Positions 35,454-45,155 of a DNA stretch of 45,905 nucleotides are shown here, in pieces (position 1 is the first letter of the stretch; every line of letters starts with the position of its first letter). The DNA lies in the NCBI RefSeq assembly GCF_000152905.1, contig NZ_AAMY01000025.1, positions 1 through 45,905 of the forward strand. The letters run 5' to 3'. Under the pieces are notes generated by a model. It saw nothing but the letters and a program-made list of their open reading frames with translations. It did not search any database and was not told the origin of the DNA. Origin of the DNA: Nitrobacter sp. Nb-311A. Lineage in GTDB: Bacteria > Pseudomonadota > Alphaproteobacteria > Rhizobiales > Xanthobacteraceae. A program made the position numbers and the translations under genes.

Positions 35454-35960
35454 TCAGATGGCTGTTTGGGCGACCTCCCTTGTCCAATGGAACTTGGTGC
35501 CGTCGATCCATATCCGGTGCATGACGACAGCAAGGCGGCGCGCCAAAGCGACGATAGCTTTCTGCTGGCCGCGCCGTTTGGCAACGTTCATTGCCCACGC
35601 TTTCAGCCAGGACCATTTCTTGACGCGGGTTAGCATCACCTGGGCCGCTTCGTAGAGCAACGTGCGCATCATCCCATTGCCGCAGAGCGAGATGCGGCCC
35701 ACCCGCGTGCTTTCATCCGACTGATGGAGCGCCGGTGTCAGACCCAGCGCCGGGCCGACGGCTTTGGAGTTGCGGAAGCGTGACGGCACGTCGATGGTGC
35801 TGATGAAGGCAAGCGCTACCACGGGCCCGACGCCGGGTATTGTCATCAAGCGGCCGCAAACGGCATCATGCCGGGTCAACGCCAGAACCTTCCGATGTAG
35901 CCGATTATGTTCTTCGCGCAACTTGTCGCGGGCCTCCAGTAACGGTTCGCGTTTGGAAAT
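35454..35960 (-). pseudogene. IS110-family transposase, C-terminal fragment (third type)
   Basis: Contains only the Transposase_20 half: GRLMTIPGVGPVVALAFIST, GLTPALHQSDESTRVGRISL (conserved Ser region), then NGMMRTLLYEAAQVMLTR and KAIVALARRLAVVMHRIW to the stop. The RuvC-like N-terminal domain is missing; the first codons of the present ORF (35961-35981) are foreign. It differs in sequence from the two other IS110 types here. Confidence 0.88.
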
Positions 35961-36119
35961 CCCGATTAAAAAATGGCACATCCGGTGCCGACATGCTTAT
36001 GAGGCTCTAAACGCGCGGATGTCCATCTTGGCCATGGGCATGCCCATGACACCGTATACGTTGACGCAGACTGCTCAGAACACCGTAAAATACTCTTGCA
36101 GGCGGGCGGGCCATACGTT

Positions 36120-36459
36120 TTTTTAAGCAGCCGCAGCTCCAGCGCCTGTTCGGCGACGACCTCTTTGAGATCGCGCGCCTCCTTGCGCAGCACTTTCACC
36201 TCGTCGCTGGTGGCCGCCCGCGCCGTATCGCCGGCAAGCCGTTTCTTGCCGGCTCCAGGAACTCCTTCGAGCAGTTATAATACAGGCTCTCAGCGATGCC
36301 TTCGCGACGGTACAGCGCGGCGATCGACTCCTCACCGCGTAGGCATTCCAATACGATGCTGATCTTCTCTTCGGCCGAATACTGCTTGCGGGTCGCACGG
36401 CGGATGCCCTTAATGACCTGCTCCGCTGGCGCTTTCCCTGTCCCGGATTTCTGTCTCAT
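36120..36459 (-). pseudogene. IS3-family OrfA, frameshifted; OrfB lost
   Basis: The first part reads KAPAEQVIKGIRRATRKQYS, AEEKISIVLECLRGEESIAA and YRREGIAESLYYNCSKEFLE. After a frame change near 36230 the second part reads VKVLRKEARDLKEVVAEQAL and ELRLLKK, ending at an A7 run (36119-36125) where OrfB should start. OrfB is replaced by unrelated sequence. Confidence 0.85.
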
Positions 36460-36629
36460 CTTCGCTCCTTTGAAAGGCTACGATGAACCAAAAATCCTCC
36501 GTTCGCAGTTAAACCGCTTTGGTCCTATCAGCGCTGACGCCGGACACCAGCCTAAAATATTCGTCAGGTGGCCTGCACCCGGTTCCGAAGACACCAAGTT
36601 AAGGTGTTTACTGGAGCTGGAGGTGTGTC

Positions 36630-36917
36630 ATGGAGCGACGGCAGTTTACGAGGGAGTTCAAGCTTGAGGCGGTACGGCTGATCAAGGAACGAGGCGTCTC
36701 GTGTGCGCAGGCGTCAGACGATCTGGGTGTGCACCCGACGCAGTTGCGGGATTGGGTGAAGTTTGCGGACGATCCGCAGCATGCGTTCCCTGGTCAAGGC
36801 CAGATGAGGCCGGAGCAGTTGGAGATTGCGCGATTGAAGCGCGAGGTGACCAGGCTCAAGGCTGAACGGGATATTCTAAAAAATGCCGCGGCCTACTTCG
36901 CGAAGGAAGCAACGTGA
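36630..36917 (+). CDS. IS3-family OrfA
   Basis: 95 aa with the HTH_Tnp_1 motif [20 protein letters not shown], then [20 protein letters not shown] and a coiled-coil [20 protein letters not shown]. It is intact. It overlaps OrfB by 4 bp (ATGA-type, 36914-36917). Confidence 0.93.
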   Translation: MERRQFTREFKLEAVRLIKERGVSCAQASDDLGVHPTQLRDWVKFADDPQHAFPGQGQMRPEQLEIARLKREVTRLKAERDILKNAAAYFAKEAT

Positions 36918-37780
36918 AGTTCTCCTTCATTGCGAAGCACCGGGGGATTTGGGCCGTGGACTGGATGTGCGAGGCGCTCGGTGTCTCGCGAGGCGGATTC
37001 TATGCGTGGCTGACACGACCGCGCAGCCAGCACAGCTGTGATGATGAAGACCTTGGCGCCAGGGTTCGTGCGAGCTTCCTGGCGAGTGACCGAACCTACG
37101 GGGCGCGGAGGATATGGCGCGATCTCGTCGCTGAGGGCATGTCTTGCGGGCTGCACCGGGTCGAACGATTGATCCGGCTGCAGGCATTCAAGGCCCGTCC
37201 GCGCCGGCGGCGGCTGCCGCCTGATCTCGGCGAACGGCAATCCACCGGCGTCGCACCAAATGTGCTTGATCGTAGCTTCGAAGCAACCGCACCCAACCGC
37301 AAATGGATCGCCGACTTCACCTATGTCTGGACCGCAGAAGGGTGGCTCTATGTTGCCGCTGTGATCGATCTGTTCTCGCGTCGCGTGGTGGGCTGGTCGA
37401 TGAGCGCGTGAATGACTGCCCAGCTCGTCACCGATGCGCTGGCGATGGCGATCTGGCGGCGCGGCAAGCTCGATGCCCTGCTGCATCATTCCGACCGCGG
37501 CAGCCAGTACACCAGCGAGCAGTTCCAGCGGCTGATGGCCGATCACGGCGTCGTCTGCTCGATGAGCCGTTCAGGCAACGTCTGGGACAATGCGGCGATG
37601 GAGAGCTTCTTCTCCTCGCTCAAGACCGAACGCACCGCGCGGAAGATCTATCGAACGAGAGATGAGGCAAGAGCTGACGTCTTCGATTATATTGAGCGCT
37701 TCTACAATCTGAAGCGCAGGCACTCGACAATCGGATATCTAAGCCCGATGGAGTTCGAACAGAGAGCCGGATTCGTCTAA
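36914..37780 (+). pseudogene. IS3-family OrfB with one in-frame TGA
   Basis: 288 codons in one frame with an internal TGA at 37409-37411. Before it: [40 protein letters not shown] and [20 protein letters not shown] (first Asp). After it: [20 protein letters not shown] (second Asp) and VWDNAAMESFFSSLKTER (Glu). No other defect is seen, and the codon is followed directly by ATG (MTAQLVTDALAMAIW). The simplest view is a recent nonsense mutation in an otherwise complete transposase. Two-piece translation from the following ATG is possible but unlikely to give activity. Confidence 0.9.
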
Positions 37781-37884
37781 GTCGGTGTCAACTGAACCGG
37801 GTGCAGGCCAAGGTAATAGACTTAACGGGGCATTGTAGGATAGCGTTGTGGGTTCTGCAATGTAGGGAAGAGGACGAGTTTCGG

Positions 37885-38766
37885 ATGGGGTTTGACATTT
37901 CAGATCTAAAATTTCTTCTGTCTGGTATCTCCGGGACATCGATATGCACGCTGGGGCATCTCAATCTCTTTATGTCTCGTTCCGAATTAGACAGGACCCT
38001 TCGAGAATACGGCCAACCCTCTGTTCGGTTACCAGAAAAGGCGATTTTATTTGCCGAAGATGTCCTAGAACCTCTCGGATTTTCGGTCGATAGCATCGAC
38101 GCGTCCGCTTACGAGAACGCCACTATAATTCACGACCTAAACAATTCTGTGCCCGAGAAATTGAATGAGAAGTTCGATATTGTGTGGGATGGAGGGACGC
38201 TCGAACATGTGTTTGATTACCCAGCGGCACTCACCAACGCGATGCGGATGGTCAAAGTTGGTGGCCATTTGGCATTTCGAACCCCCGCGAATAATCAGTG
38301 CGGGCATGGGTTCTATCAATTCAGCCCCGAACTTTTTTTCCGAAGCTTAGTTCCCGAGAACGGTTTTGAGCTAGAGCGACTCTTCATCGCAAGCAAAGGA
38401 CGATACTACCACGTCAGAGACCCCGCATCCGCTCACTGTCGAGTAGAACTAATGGACAGCGCCCCGGCAGTTCTCATGGTTCACGCCCGTAAGATTGCAC
38501 CTACCCCTAAGCAGGTAGGCGTGCCGCAACAGAGCGACTACGTCGAATTCTGGACACAAAAAACTGAGTGCGACGGAAGATTGAAATCTCTTCTAAGATC
38601 AAAGCTCGCGCCTGAGTCTATCGCGAGAATAAGTTCAGTGCTGAACAGGTTAAGGCAACGCCGCGTTGTTAAAAAGTGGAGGAGAATGTCAAAACTATCG
38701 AATAGAAAGTTTTATCATCCTGTAGGAGACTGGTCTCAGCCATCTAAAACCGTTTGGAGCAAGTAA
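37885..38766 (+). CDS. methyltransferase-like protein of a polysaccharide locus
   Basis: 293 aa from ATG 37885, which has GGGAAGAGG upstream; the ORF also extends upstream into the IS3 end and I reject that part. A shortened Methyltransf_23-like core is visible: EKFDIVWDGGTLEHVFDYPA (96-115) followed by MRMVKVGGHLAFRTPANNQ. No clear glycine-rich motif I is present; the region IIHDLNNSVPEKL occupies its expected place, so SAM binding is uncertain. The C-terminal 100 residues are basic. Proteins of this sort occur among surface-polysaccharide genes, but the role is not established. It is isolated between two IS elements. Confidence 0.65.
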   Translation: MGFDISDLKFLLSGISGTSICTLGHLNLFMSRSELDRTLREYGQPSVRLPEKAILFAEDVLEPLGFSVDSIDASAYENATIIHDLNNSVPEKLNEKFDIVWDGGTLEHVFDYPAALTNAMRMVKVGGHLAFRTPANNQCGHGFYQFSPELFFRSLVPENGFELERLFIASKGRYYHVRDPASAHCRVELMDSAPAVLMVHARKIAPTPKQVGVPQQSDYVEFWTQKTECDGRLKSLLRSKLAPESIARISSVLNRLRQRRVVKKWRRMSKLSNRKFYHPVGDWSQPSKTVWSK

Positions 38767-38930
38767 CGGTCAGGTTTTCATGAGTATCTGACTTTCCGAT
38801 TTCTCAGCGCCTCGAAATCCCATTCAAGAGCCACGCCTTGACCACTAACTGAAGAAGCCGTTGGTCGAGGCGATGCTCGACAATGCCATGTAGAAGGACC
38901 TCAATTCGAAGGGTGCCGAGTCAGCAGCAA
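38767..38930. other. intergenic, nothing recognised
   Basis: About 160 bp of non-coding sequence between the methyltransferase stop and an IS3 fragment. Confidence 0.4.
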
Positions 38931-38990
38931 GCGTACTACATCGCACCGAGCAAGCCGCAGGGGAGCCTTCGTGGAAAGCTTCATTGCGGG
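38931..38990 (+). pseudogene. short IS3-family OrfB fragment
   Basis: About 20 codons reading AYYIAPSKPQGSLRGKLHCG, a damaged form of the AYIAPGKPQQNAFVESFIGR motif of IS3 transposases. The IS3 of nest 3 begins directly after it. Confidence 0.6.
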
Positions 38991-38994
38991 ATGA

Positions 38995-39888
38995 CCCGAG
39001 ACCCTAGTCTCCTCCAGCTTGAGGGAGAGTCCTGGTTTTCGTTTTGGCCTTGTGCGGCCTGTTTTTCCAGCGTGGATTTCGTTGCGAACTCGGCGGGTGT
39101 GATGTTGCCGAGTGCCGAATGTTGTCGGTGTTGGTTGTAATCCTCCCTCCATGAACTGATGGTGCTGCGCGCCTCGGACAGCGTCGAGTAGAGCGTGTCA
39201 TTGAGGCATTCGTCCCGAAAGCGCCCGTTGAAGCTATCTACGAAGGCGTTCTGGGTAGGCTTTCCCGGCGCGATGTAGTGCCATTCGACGCCGGTGTGTT
39301 GGCACCATCGCAGGACTGCCATCGAGGTCAGCTCGGTGCCGTTGTCGAGACGATCGTGGCGGGCCGGCCGCGCCAGCGGATGATGGCGTCCGGTTCACGC
39401 ACGACGCGCAGGCCGGAAAGCGATGTATCGGCGATCAGTGCCAGGCACTCCCGCGTATAGTCGTCGACCACGGCGAGCACCCGGAAGCGCCGACCGTCGG
39501 TGAAGGTGTCGGAGACGAAGTCCAGGCTCCACCTTGCGTCGGCACGATCGGGCATGAGCATCGGCCTGCGTGTGCCCAAGGCCCGCTTGCGGCCGCCGCG
39601 CCGGCGCACCTGCAGCTTCTCCTCCCGGTAGAGGCGCCGCAGCTTCTTCTGGTTCATCACGATACCCTGCCGCTCCAGCATGATGTGGATCCTGCTGTAG
39701 CCGAACCGCCGGCGCTCCGCCGCCACGGCCTTCATCGCATCGCGCAACGGACCGTCGTCCGGACGGATGCTGGTGTAGCGCACCGTTGAACGGTCGATGC
39801 TTAGAGCCTGGCACGCCCGACGCTGGCTCACCCCATGCACCTCGCAGGCGCAAGCCACCGCTTTCCGCTTCGCATCGGGCGTCACCAT
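38995..39888 (-). pseudogene. IS3-family OrfB, same frameshift as nest 2
   Basis: Identical in translation to the nest 2 copy (28222-29115), including the one-base loss at the second catalytic Asp (about 39343). The shared lesion shows that the two copies come from one damaged parent. Confidence 0.93.
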
Positions 39889-40077
39889 TAATGAGATGGC
39901 CCGCCCCGGCTCTCCGGCTGCGATGATGCAGCTGGTTGATTCCCAACTGAAGGAGCCGATATGTCCAGAAGCCACTCTGTCGATGCCGCCGTCTTCGGCA
40001 TTGATCTCGGAAAGACCCGCTTCGACGGCATGGCAGCCGATGCATCCGGCAAGCCGATACGCCGCGTCAAGCTAACC

Positions 40078-40083
40078 CGTTAT
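40078..40083. repeat. 6-bp target duplication of IS21, left copy
   Basis: CGTTAT precedes the IS21 end and recurs at 42707-42712. The uninterrupted site is seen in nest 2 near 29306. Confidence 0.85.
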
Positions 40084-40279
40084 TTGCTGATTCCGGAGCA
40101 AGCCGCCCACCTATTCCAGGATGATGCCGCCCACCTGTTCCGATTAATTGTCGCCCAGCATTCCGATTAATCCTCGCCCAGCATTCCGGGATGATGTCGC
40201 CCGGGGTGGCGGGATGTCGGAGAGCCCTGCTGGCCGTTTGTAAGGTCCGTTTCTTTGGCTTTGGCTGAAGAGTGGATCG

Positions 40280-41826
40280 ATGCCGGCGGAGAGGGTTGCG
40301 ATGCGGGTGGTACGCGAAGTTTTACGTTTGAGGTTTGCAGGGATTTCCAAGCGCGAGGTGGCGCGGCGTACCGGCTTGGCGTCATCGACAGTACGGGCGA
40401 CGATTGCGCGTTTCCAGTCGCTTGGGTTGACCTGGCCGCTGCCCGAGACCGTCACCGACAGCGAGCTGGAAGCAAAGCTCTACAAGAACGCCGGCAAGAA
40501 GCAGGGTCATCGCCGCAGCGCCGAGCCGGACTGGTCGATCCTGCACCGGGAGATGAAGCGCAAGCACGTCACCTTGTCGATCCTGTGGGACGAGTACATC
40601 GAGGCTCACCCGGAAGGATATCGCTACAGCCGCTTCTGCGAGCTTTATCGGGCCTGGGAAGGCAAGATCTCCGTCACGATGCGGCAAACCCATTTAGGTG
40701 GCGACAAGCTGTTCGTCGATTACGCCGGCGACACCGCGCCGGTGGTAATTGACCGACTGACGGCGAGATCAGGAAGGCGCAGATTTTTGTCGCCGTCCTG
40801 GGGGCATCGAACTTCACCTATGCGGAGGCGACGTGGACGCAATCGCTCGCCGACTGGATCGGTGCGCACACGCGTGCCTTCGAGGCCCTCGGCGGGGTAC
40901 CCCGGCTTGTGGTGCCGGACAACACCAGGACGGCGGTCATCAAGGCGTGCCTGTACGAGCCTCAGGTCAACAGGACCTATACGGAGATGGCCGCGCATTA
41001 CGGCATCGGCATCTTGCCGGCGAGACCGCGCAAGCCACGCGACAAGGCCAAGGTCGAAGCCTGTGTGTTGATCATGGAACGCTGGATTCTGGGCCGCCTG
41101 CGCAATAGGAGATTCCATAGCCTGGGCGAGTTGAACGAAGCCATCAGAGGATTACTAGTGCGACTGAACGACGAACGCCCGATCCGGCGTCTCGGCGTAA
41201 CGCGGCGCCAGCTTCTCGAAGATCTCGATCGGCCGGCGCTCAGGCCCTTGCCGGCTGAGCCTTATGTGTTCGTCGAATGGCGCGCCCGCCGGGTCGGGAT
41301 CGATTATCACGTCGATATCGACAAGCATTATTACAGCGTGCCGCATCGCTTCGCCCGTACCGAGGTCGAGGTTCGGCTCACCGGCCGCACCGTCGAAGTA
41401 TTCGCCAAGGGCGAGCGGATCGCCGCGCATCTCCGCTCGAGCGGCAACGGCAAACACACGACCGTGCAAGAACACATGCCCTCCAGCCACCGGCGTTACG
41501 CCAACTGGACACTCGATCGCATCCGCAAAGACGCCGCCTTGATTGGACCGTCGACGGCGGCGTTGTGCGACCTGATCCTGGAGCATCGCCCGCATCCCGA
41601 ACAGGGCTTTCGGGCCTGTCTGGGAATCGTGCGGCTGGTCAAGCCGTTCGGCATGGCCCGGGTCGAGGCCGCCGCGACGCGCGCGCTCGACATTGGGACA
41701 CGGACCTACGGTTCCGTCAGATCGATCCTCGACAACAATTTGGACCGCCACACCGACCGACCGCGCGGCCCGGACGGGGTGACGATCCTCCACCCCAATA
41801 TCCGTGGCCCGCGCTATTACCATTGA
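40280..41826 (+). pseudogene. istA: IS21 IstA transposase, one-base frameshift
   Basis: It starts MPAERVAMRVVREVLRLRFA with the helix-turn-helix SKREVARRTGLASSTVRATI. The DDE core begins at [20 protein letters not shown] (first Asp). One G is missing near 40764, in the stretch that should read [19 protein letters not shown]. The rest follows in another frame: [20 protein letters not shown] (second Asp), [20 protein letters not shown] (Glu) and the C-terminal barrel region [20 protein letters not shown]. Total length would be normal (about 515 aa). As it stands it is inactive. Confidence 0.93.
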
Positions 41827-41835
41827 GGAGATCAC

Positions 41836-42582
41836 ATGCTCACCCATCCCACCCTCGATCAGCTCAATCAACTCGGGCTGTTCGGCATGGCCAAAGCCTT
41901 CGATGGAGTCGCCGCATCCAGCGACGCCGCCGCGCTTCCGCATCTGGATTGGCTTGCGCTGCTGCTCGACCGCGAGATGACTTATCGACACGACAGAAAG
42001 CTGACGGCCAGGCTCCGGTATGCAAGGCTGCGCCACCAAGCGGCTGTCGAGGATGTCGATTACCGGGCCACGCGCGGTCTCGACCGCGCGCTATTCCAGA
42101 AGCTCGCCGAGGGCCGCTGGATCGACGCCCACGATAACGTCATCCTGAGCGGCCCGACCGGAGTCGGCAAAAGTTGGCTCGCCTGCGCTCTCGGACACCG
42201 AGCTTGCCGTAACAACCGATCCGTTCTCTATCAGCGCGTTCCCAAGCTCTTCGCCGATCTCGCGCTGGCACGCGGCGACGGTCGTTATGCCCGACTGCTG
42301 CGGGCGCTCGGGGGCGTGCAACTCCTTATATTAGACGATTGGGGCCTCGAACCTCTCGATGCCGCCGCTCGACATGACCTGCTGGAAATTCTCGAAGAAC
42401 GCCATGGACGACGATCCACGATCGTCACCAGCCAGCTCCCGGTCGACAAATGGCACGATGTCATCGGCGATCCAACCTACGCCGACGCCATCCTCGACCG
42501 CCTCGTCCACAACGCTCACCGCATCGATCTCACTGGAGACAGCCTGCGCCGCACCCGCGAAAGGTCCACCAAAAAAGATTGA
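41836..42582 (+). CDS. istB: IS21 IstB helper ATPase
   Basis: A 248-aa AAA+ ATPase that assists IstA in target capture. It has Walker A SGPTGVGKSWLACALGHRAC (Lys about 112), Walker B LLILDDWGLEPLD and the sensor-1 region STIVTSQLPVDKWHDVIGDP, with RLVHNAHRIDLTGDSLRR at the end. It is intact, has the normal length, and starts 9 bp after the istA stop with GAGG at the ribosome-site position. Confidence 0.95.
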   Translation: MLTHPTLDQLNQLGLFGMAKAFDGVAASSDAAALPHLDWLALLLDREMTYRHDRKLTARLRYARLRHQAAVEDVDYRATRGLDRALFQKLAEGRWIDAHDNVILSGPTGVGKSWLACALGHRACRNNRSVLYQRVPKLFADLALARGDGRYARLLRALGGVQLLILDDWGLEPLDAAARHDLLEILEERHGRRSTIVTSQLPVDKWHDVIGDPTYADAILDRLVHNAHRIDLTGDSLRRTRERSTKKD

Positions 42583-42706
42583 CCATTCACAACAAGCAAT
42601 GGCACAACTTTAGCAGCCAGCGAGGCACGCGCCCTGGGCGACATCATGTCGGAATCTATGGGCGGCATCATCTCGGAATGCCCGGGCGACTTCATCGGAA
42701 TCCGCA

Positions 42707-42712
42707 CGTTAT
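42707..42712. repeat. 6-bp target duplication of IS21, right copy
   Basis: CGTTAT follows the IS21 end at 42706 and matches 40078-40083. Confidence 0.85.
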
Positions 42713-43531
42713 ACGATCCTGCCGTTCTTCGAGCAGGCGCCTCGCGCCTTGATCGGGATGGAAACTTGTCCGGGCGCCCAATGGCTGGCGCGCAAATTGG
42801 CTGCGATGGGCCACACAGTGCGGATTATCCCAGCGCAGTTCGTGAAGCCTTTCGTCAAATCGAATAAGAACGACGCGCGTGACGCAGAGGCGATTGCCGA
42901 AGCGGTGGTCCGTCCGACGATGCGCTTTGTAGAGATCAGGCAGGAAGCGCAAATCGATCTGCAGGCGCTTCATCGGATCCGAGACCGGATCTCCGCAAAC
43001 AGAATACAGCTTATCTGTCAGATGCGCGCCTTTTGTCTGGATATGGAATCGCGATGCGGCCAGGGGCTGGCGTCTTCAAGCTCGACATGGCGCGCATCCT
43101 TGCCGACGAGACCAACGACCTCACACCGATGATGCGCACGATGCTGCGGGAACTCTGGGACGAGTTCGTCGTCGTCGACGCGCGGCTCGCCACCGTCAGC
43201 CGGCAGGTCGAAGCGATCGCCGATCGCGTCGACGCAGCGCGCCGGCTGATGTCCCCGGGATTGGGCCACTGGGAGCAACGGCCCTGCTTGCCGCAATCGG
43301 AGATGGACGGCAGTTCCGCAAGGCGCGTGACCTTGCGGCATGGCTCGGGCTCGTTCCACGCCAAAACTCGACAGGCGGGAGGACCACGCTGCTGGGGATC
43401 AGCAAGCGCGGCAACCCGTACCTGCGGCGCCTCATCATCCATGGCGCACGCTCATGCATCGCCCACCTGAACCGTGAGCGCGACCGTATGGGTGAGTGGA
43501 TCGGCCGGCTCGAACAGCGGATGCATCGCAA

Positions 43532-43539
43532 CAAGGTTG
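43532..43539. repeat. 8-bp target site of IS66-C, left copy
   Basis: CAAGGTTG lies directly before the IS66-C end. The uninterrupted IS110 sequence in nest 2 (30134-30141) has one CAAGGTTG followed by TTGTCGC. The partner copy is outside the window. Confidence 0.75.
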
Positions 43540-43552
43540 GTAAGCGGTGTTT

Positions 43553-45085
43553 TCAGGCCACTTCCCTGGTATCCAGCGCAGCGGTATAGGCCCAAGGCAG
43601 CAGGTCGTTGATCTGGCTGTTGGGATGGCCGTTGACGATCCTGGTGATGACGTCGGCCAGATAGTTATGCGGTTCGATGCTGCAAAGCTTGCAGGTCTCG
43701 ATCAGCGAGGCGATGACGGCCCAGTGCTCGCCGCCGCCGTCGGAGCCGGCGAACAACGCGTTTTTGCGGTTGAGCGCAATCGGTCGGATTGAGCGTTCGA
43801 CGATGTTGCTATCGATCTCGATGCGGCCGTCATTGAGGTATCGCGTGAGCCCCTCCCAGCGCGACAGCGCGTAGCGGATCGCCTCGGCGAGTTTGGTCTT
43901 CTGGCTGATCAGGTCGAGCTTGGCACGCAGCCAGGGTTCGAGGGCTTCCAGAATGGGGCGGCTCTTCTCCTGCCGAAGCGCGCGCCGCTCATCGGCGCAG
44001 CGGCCCCGGCATTGGGTCTCGACGGCATAGAGATCGACAATGCGTTTGAGCGCCTCGCTGGCGATCGGCGCCGGACCGGCGACGGCAAGCTCGTAGAAGC
44101 GCCGGCGCACGTGGGCCCAGCAGAACGCGAGCCGCACGTCGCCGCGTTCGGCGAGGGCGCGATAGCCGGCATAGCCGTCTACCTGCAGGATGCCGGTGAA
44201 GCCGGCGAGATGAGCGATCGGCCGCTCCGCCTTGCGGTCGGGCGCATAGAGGTAAGCTACGCCCGGCGGATCGGCCCCGCCCCAAGGGCGATCATCGCGT
44301 GCGTAGGCCCAGAGCTGGCCGATCTTGGTCCGCCCGCGGCCGGGATCGAGCACCGGCGCCGTGGTCTCGTCGGCGAACAGCTTGGTCGAGGTCTTCAAAG
44401 TAGCGAGCAGGCGCTCATGCACCGGCCGCAGCAACCAGGCGGCGCGGCCGACCCAGTCGGCCAATGTCGAGCGGTCGAGTATGATGCCCTGCCGGGCGTA
44501 GATCTGGGATTGGCGGTAGAGCGGCAAGTGATCGGCGTATTTGGAGACGAGGACCTGCGCCACTGTCGCTTCGGTCGGCAATCCGCCCTCGATCAGCCGT
44601 GCCGGCGCCGGAGCCTGCACCACCACCTCTTCGCAGGCCCGACAGGCATACTTCGGCCGGCGCACGACGAGCACGCGCAGCTGCGCGGGGATCATGTCGA
44701 GTCTCTCGCTCCGGTCTTCGCCAATCCGATGCAGCGCGTTACGACAGCATGGACAGCTGTGGTCCTCGATATCGGCCACCATCTCGATGCGCGGCAGATG
44801 TGCCGGAAGCGATCCGCGGTTCATGCGGTGCCTGACGGCATGACGTGCTCGCTCGGCCGGAGCGACCGCTTCACCTGCCGCCTCGCTGCTCGCAGCAGCC
44901 TGCTCGACCTCTTCGAGCCCGAGCAGAAGTTGATCTTCCGGCAGCGTCTCGGCGCGCCGGCCAAAGCGATGGCGGCGCAACTCCCTGATGATTTGTTCCA
45001 ACCGTTCGGCGCGTGCCCGTTCCGCCAGCAGCATCGCCTTCAGCGTACCGGGATCATCGGGAAGCGCGTCTGCCAGAGCCGTCAT
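43553..45085 (-). CDS. tnpC: IS66 TnpC transposase (copy C)
   Basis: Same 510-aa product as copies A and B (ATG at 45085). The frame and the DDE residues are intact. Confidence 0.95.
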   Translation of the reverse strand: MTALADALPDDPGTLKAMLLAERARAERLEQIIRELRRHRFGRRAETLPEDQLLLGLEEVEQAAASSEAAGEAVAPAERARHAVRHRMNRGSLPAHLPRIEMVADIEDHSCPCCRNALHRIGEDRSERLDMIPAQLRVLVVRRPKYACRACEEVVVQAPAPARLIEGGLPTEATVAQVLVSKYADHLPLYRQSQIYARQGIILDRSTLADWVGRAAWLLRPVHERLLATLKTSTKLFADETTAPVLDPGRGRTKIGQLWAYARDDRPWGGADPPGVAYLYAPDRKAERPIAHLAGFTGILQVDGYAGYRALAERGDVRLAFCWAHVRRRFYELAVAGPAPIASEALKRIVDLYAVETQCRGRCADERRALRQEKSRPILEALEPWLRAKLDLISQKTKLAEAIRYALSRWEGLTRYLNDGRIEIDSNIVERSIRPIALNRKNALFAGSDGGGEHWAVIASLIETCKLCSIEPHNYLADVITRIVNGHPNSQINDLLPWAYTAALDTREVA

Positions 45086-45155
45086 GGAAGCAATTAAATC
45101 ACGAGCCTCAATGCGTCGCGAGCGATCCGATGAAGATGATTCACTGTGTCGCAGA

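Larger units (their letters stand above)
36569..37810 (+). mobile_element. IS3-family element, nearly intact (1,242 bp)
   Basis: Perfect 17-bp terminal repeats TGGCCTGCACCCGGTTC lie at 36569 and on the complement of 37794-37810. A 3-bp AGG duplication lies on both sides (36566-36568 and 37811-37813). OrfA and OrfB overlap by 4 bp. A single in-frame stop interrupts OrfB. Confidence 0.94.
40084..42706 (+). mobile_element. IS21-family element (2,623 bp)
   Basis: The ends are TTGCTGATTCCGGAGC on the left and, on the complement, TGCGGATTCCGATGAAG on the right. Each end carries further spaced repeats of the ATTCCG...GCC(G/C)CCC type: about four on the left (40084-40202) and about three on the right (42636-42706). 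Multiple terminal repeats of this kind are typical of IS21 and bind the IstA transposase. The element carries istA (frameshifted) and istB (intact). Confidence 0.94.
38992..43539 (-). mobile_element. IS3-family element, second copy (nest 3, outer layer), right part cut by IS66-C
   Basis: It starts with the same end as nest 2 (TGACCCGAGACCC at 38992), and OrfB matches nest 2 up to the identical IS110 junction at 39888/39889. Everything from there to 43539 is IS110 with an IS21 insertion. The OrfA half must lie beyond IS66-C, outside the window. Confidence 0.9.
39889..43539 (+). mobile_element. IS110 second type, copy 2 (nest 3, middle layer), split by IS21 and cut by IS66-C
   Basis: Matches 29116-30160. 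It is interrupted after ...CTAACCCGTTAT by IS21 (40084-42706) and ended at 43539 by IS66-C. It begins at the same base of the IS3 as in nest 2. Confidence 0.92.
39961..43539 (+). pseudogene. IS110 transposase copy 2, interrupted and frameshifted
   Basis: The first 41 codons (AVFGIDLGKTRFDGMAAD) lie at 39961-40083 and the rest resumes at 42713. It shares the one-base frameshift of copy 1 (about 43041) and has an extra four-base loss at 43252, where copy 1 reads GTCGATCCCCGGG and this copy GTCCCCGGG. The last about 25 codons are cut off by IS66-C. Confidence 0.9.

Noticed and set aside
37801-37884. Upstream start of the 321-aa methyltransferase-like ORF
   Set aside because: It begins inside the terminal repeat of the neighbouring IS3; the ATG at 37885 has a ribosome site.
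40084-40202. CRISPR-like short repeats at the left of the IS21
   Set aside because: The ATTCCG...GCCC repeats are irregular, few, and mirrored at the right end; they are IS21 terminal transposase-binding repeats.
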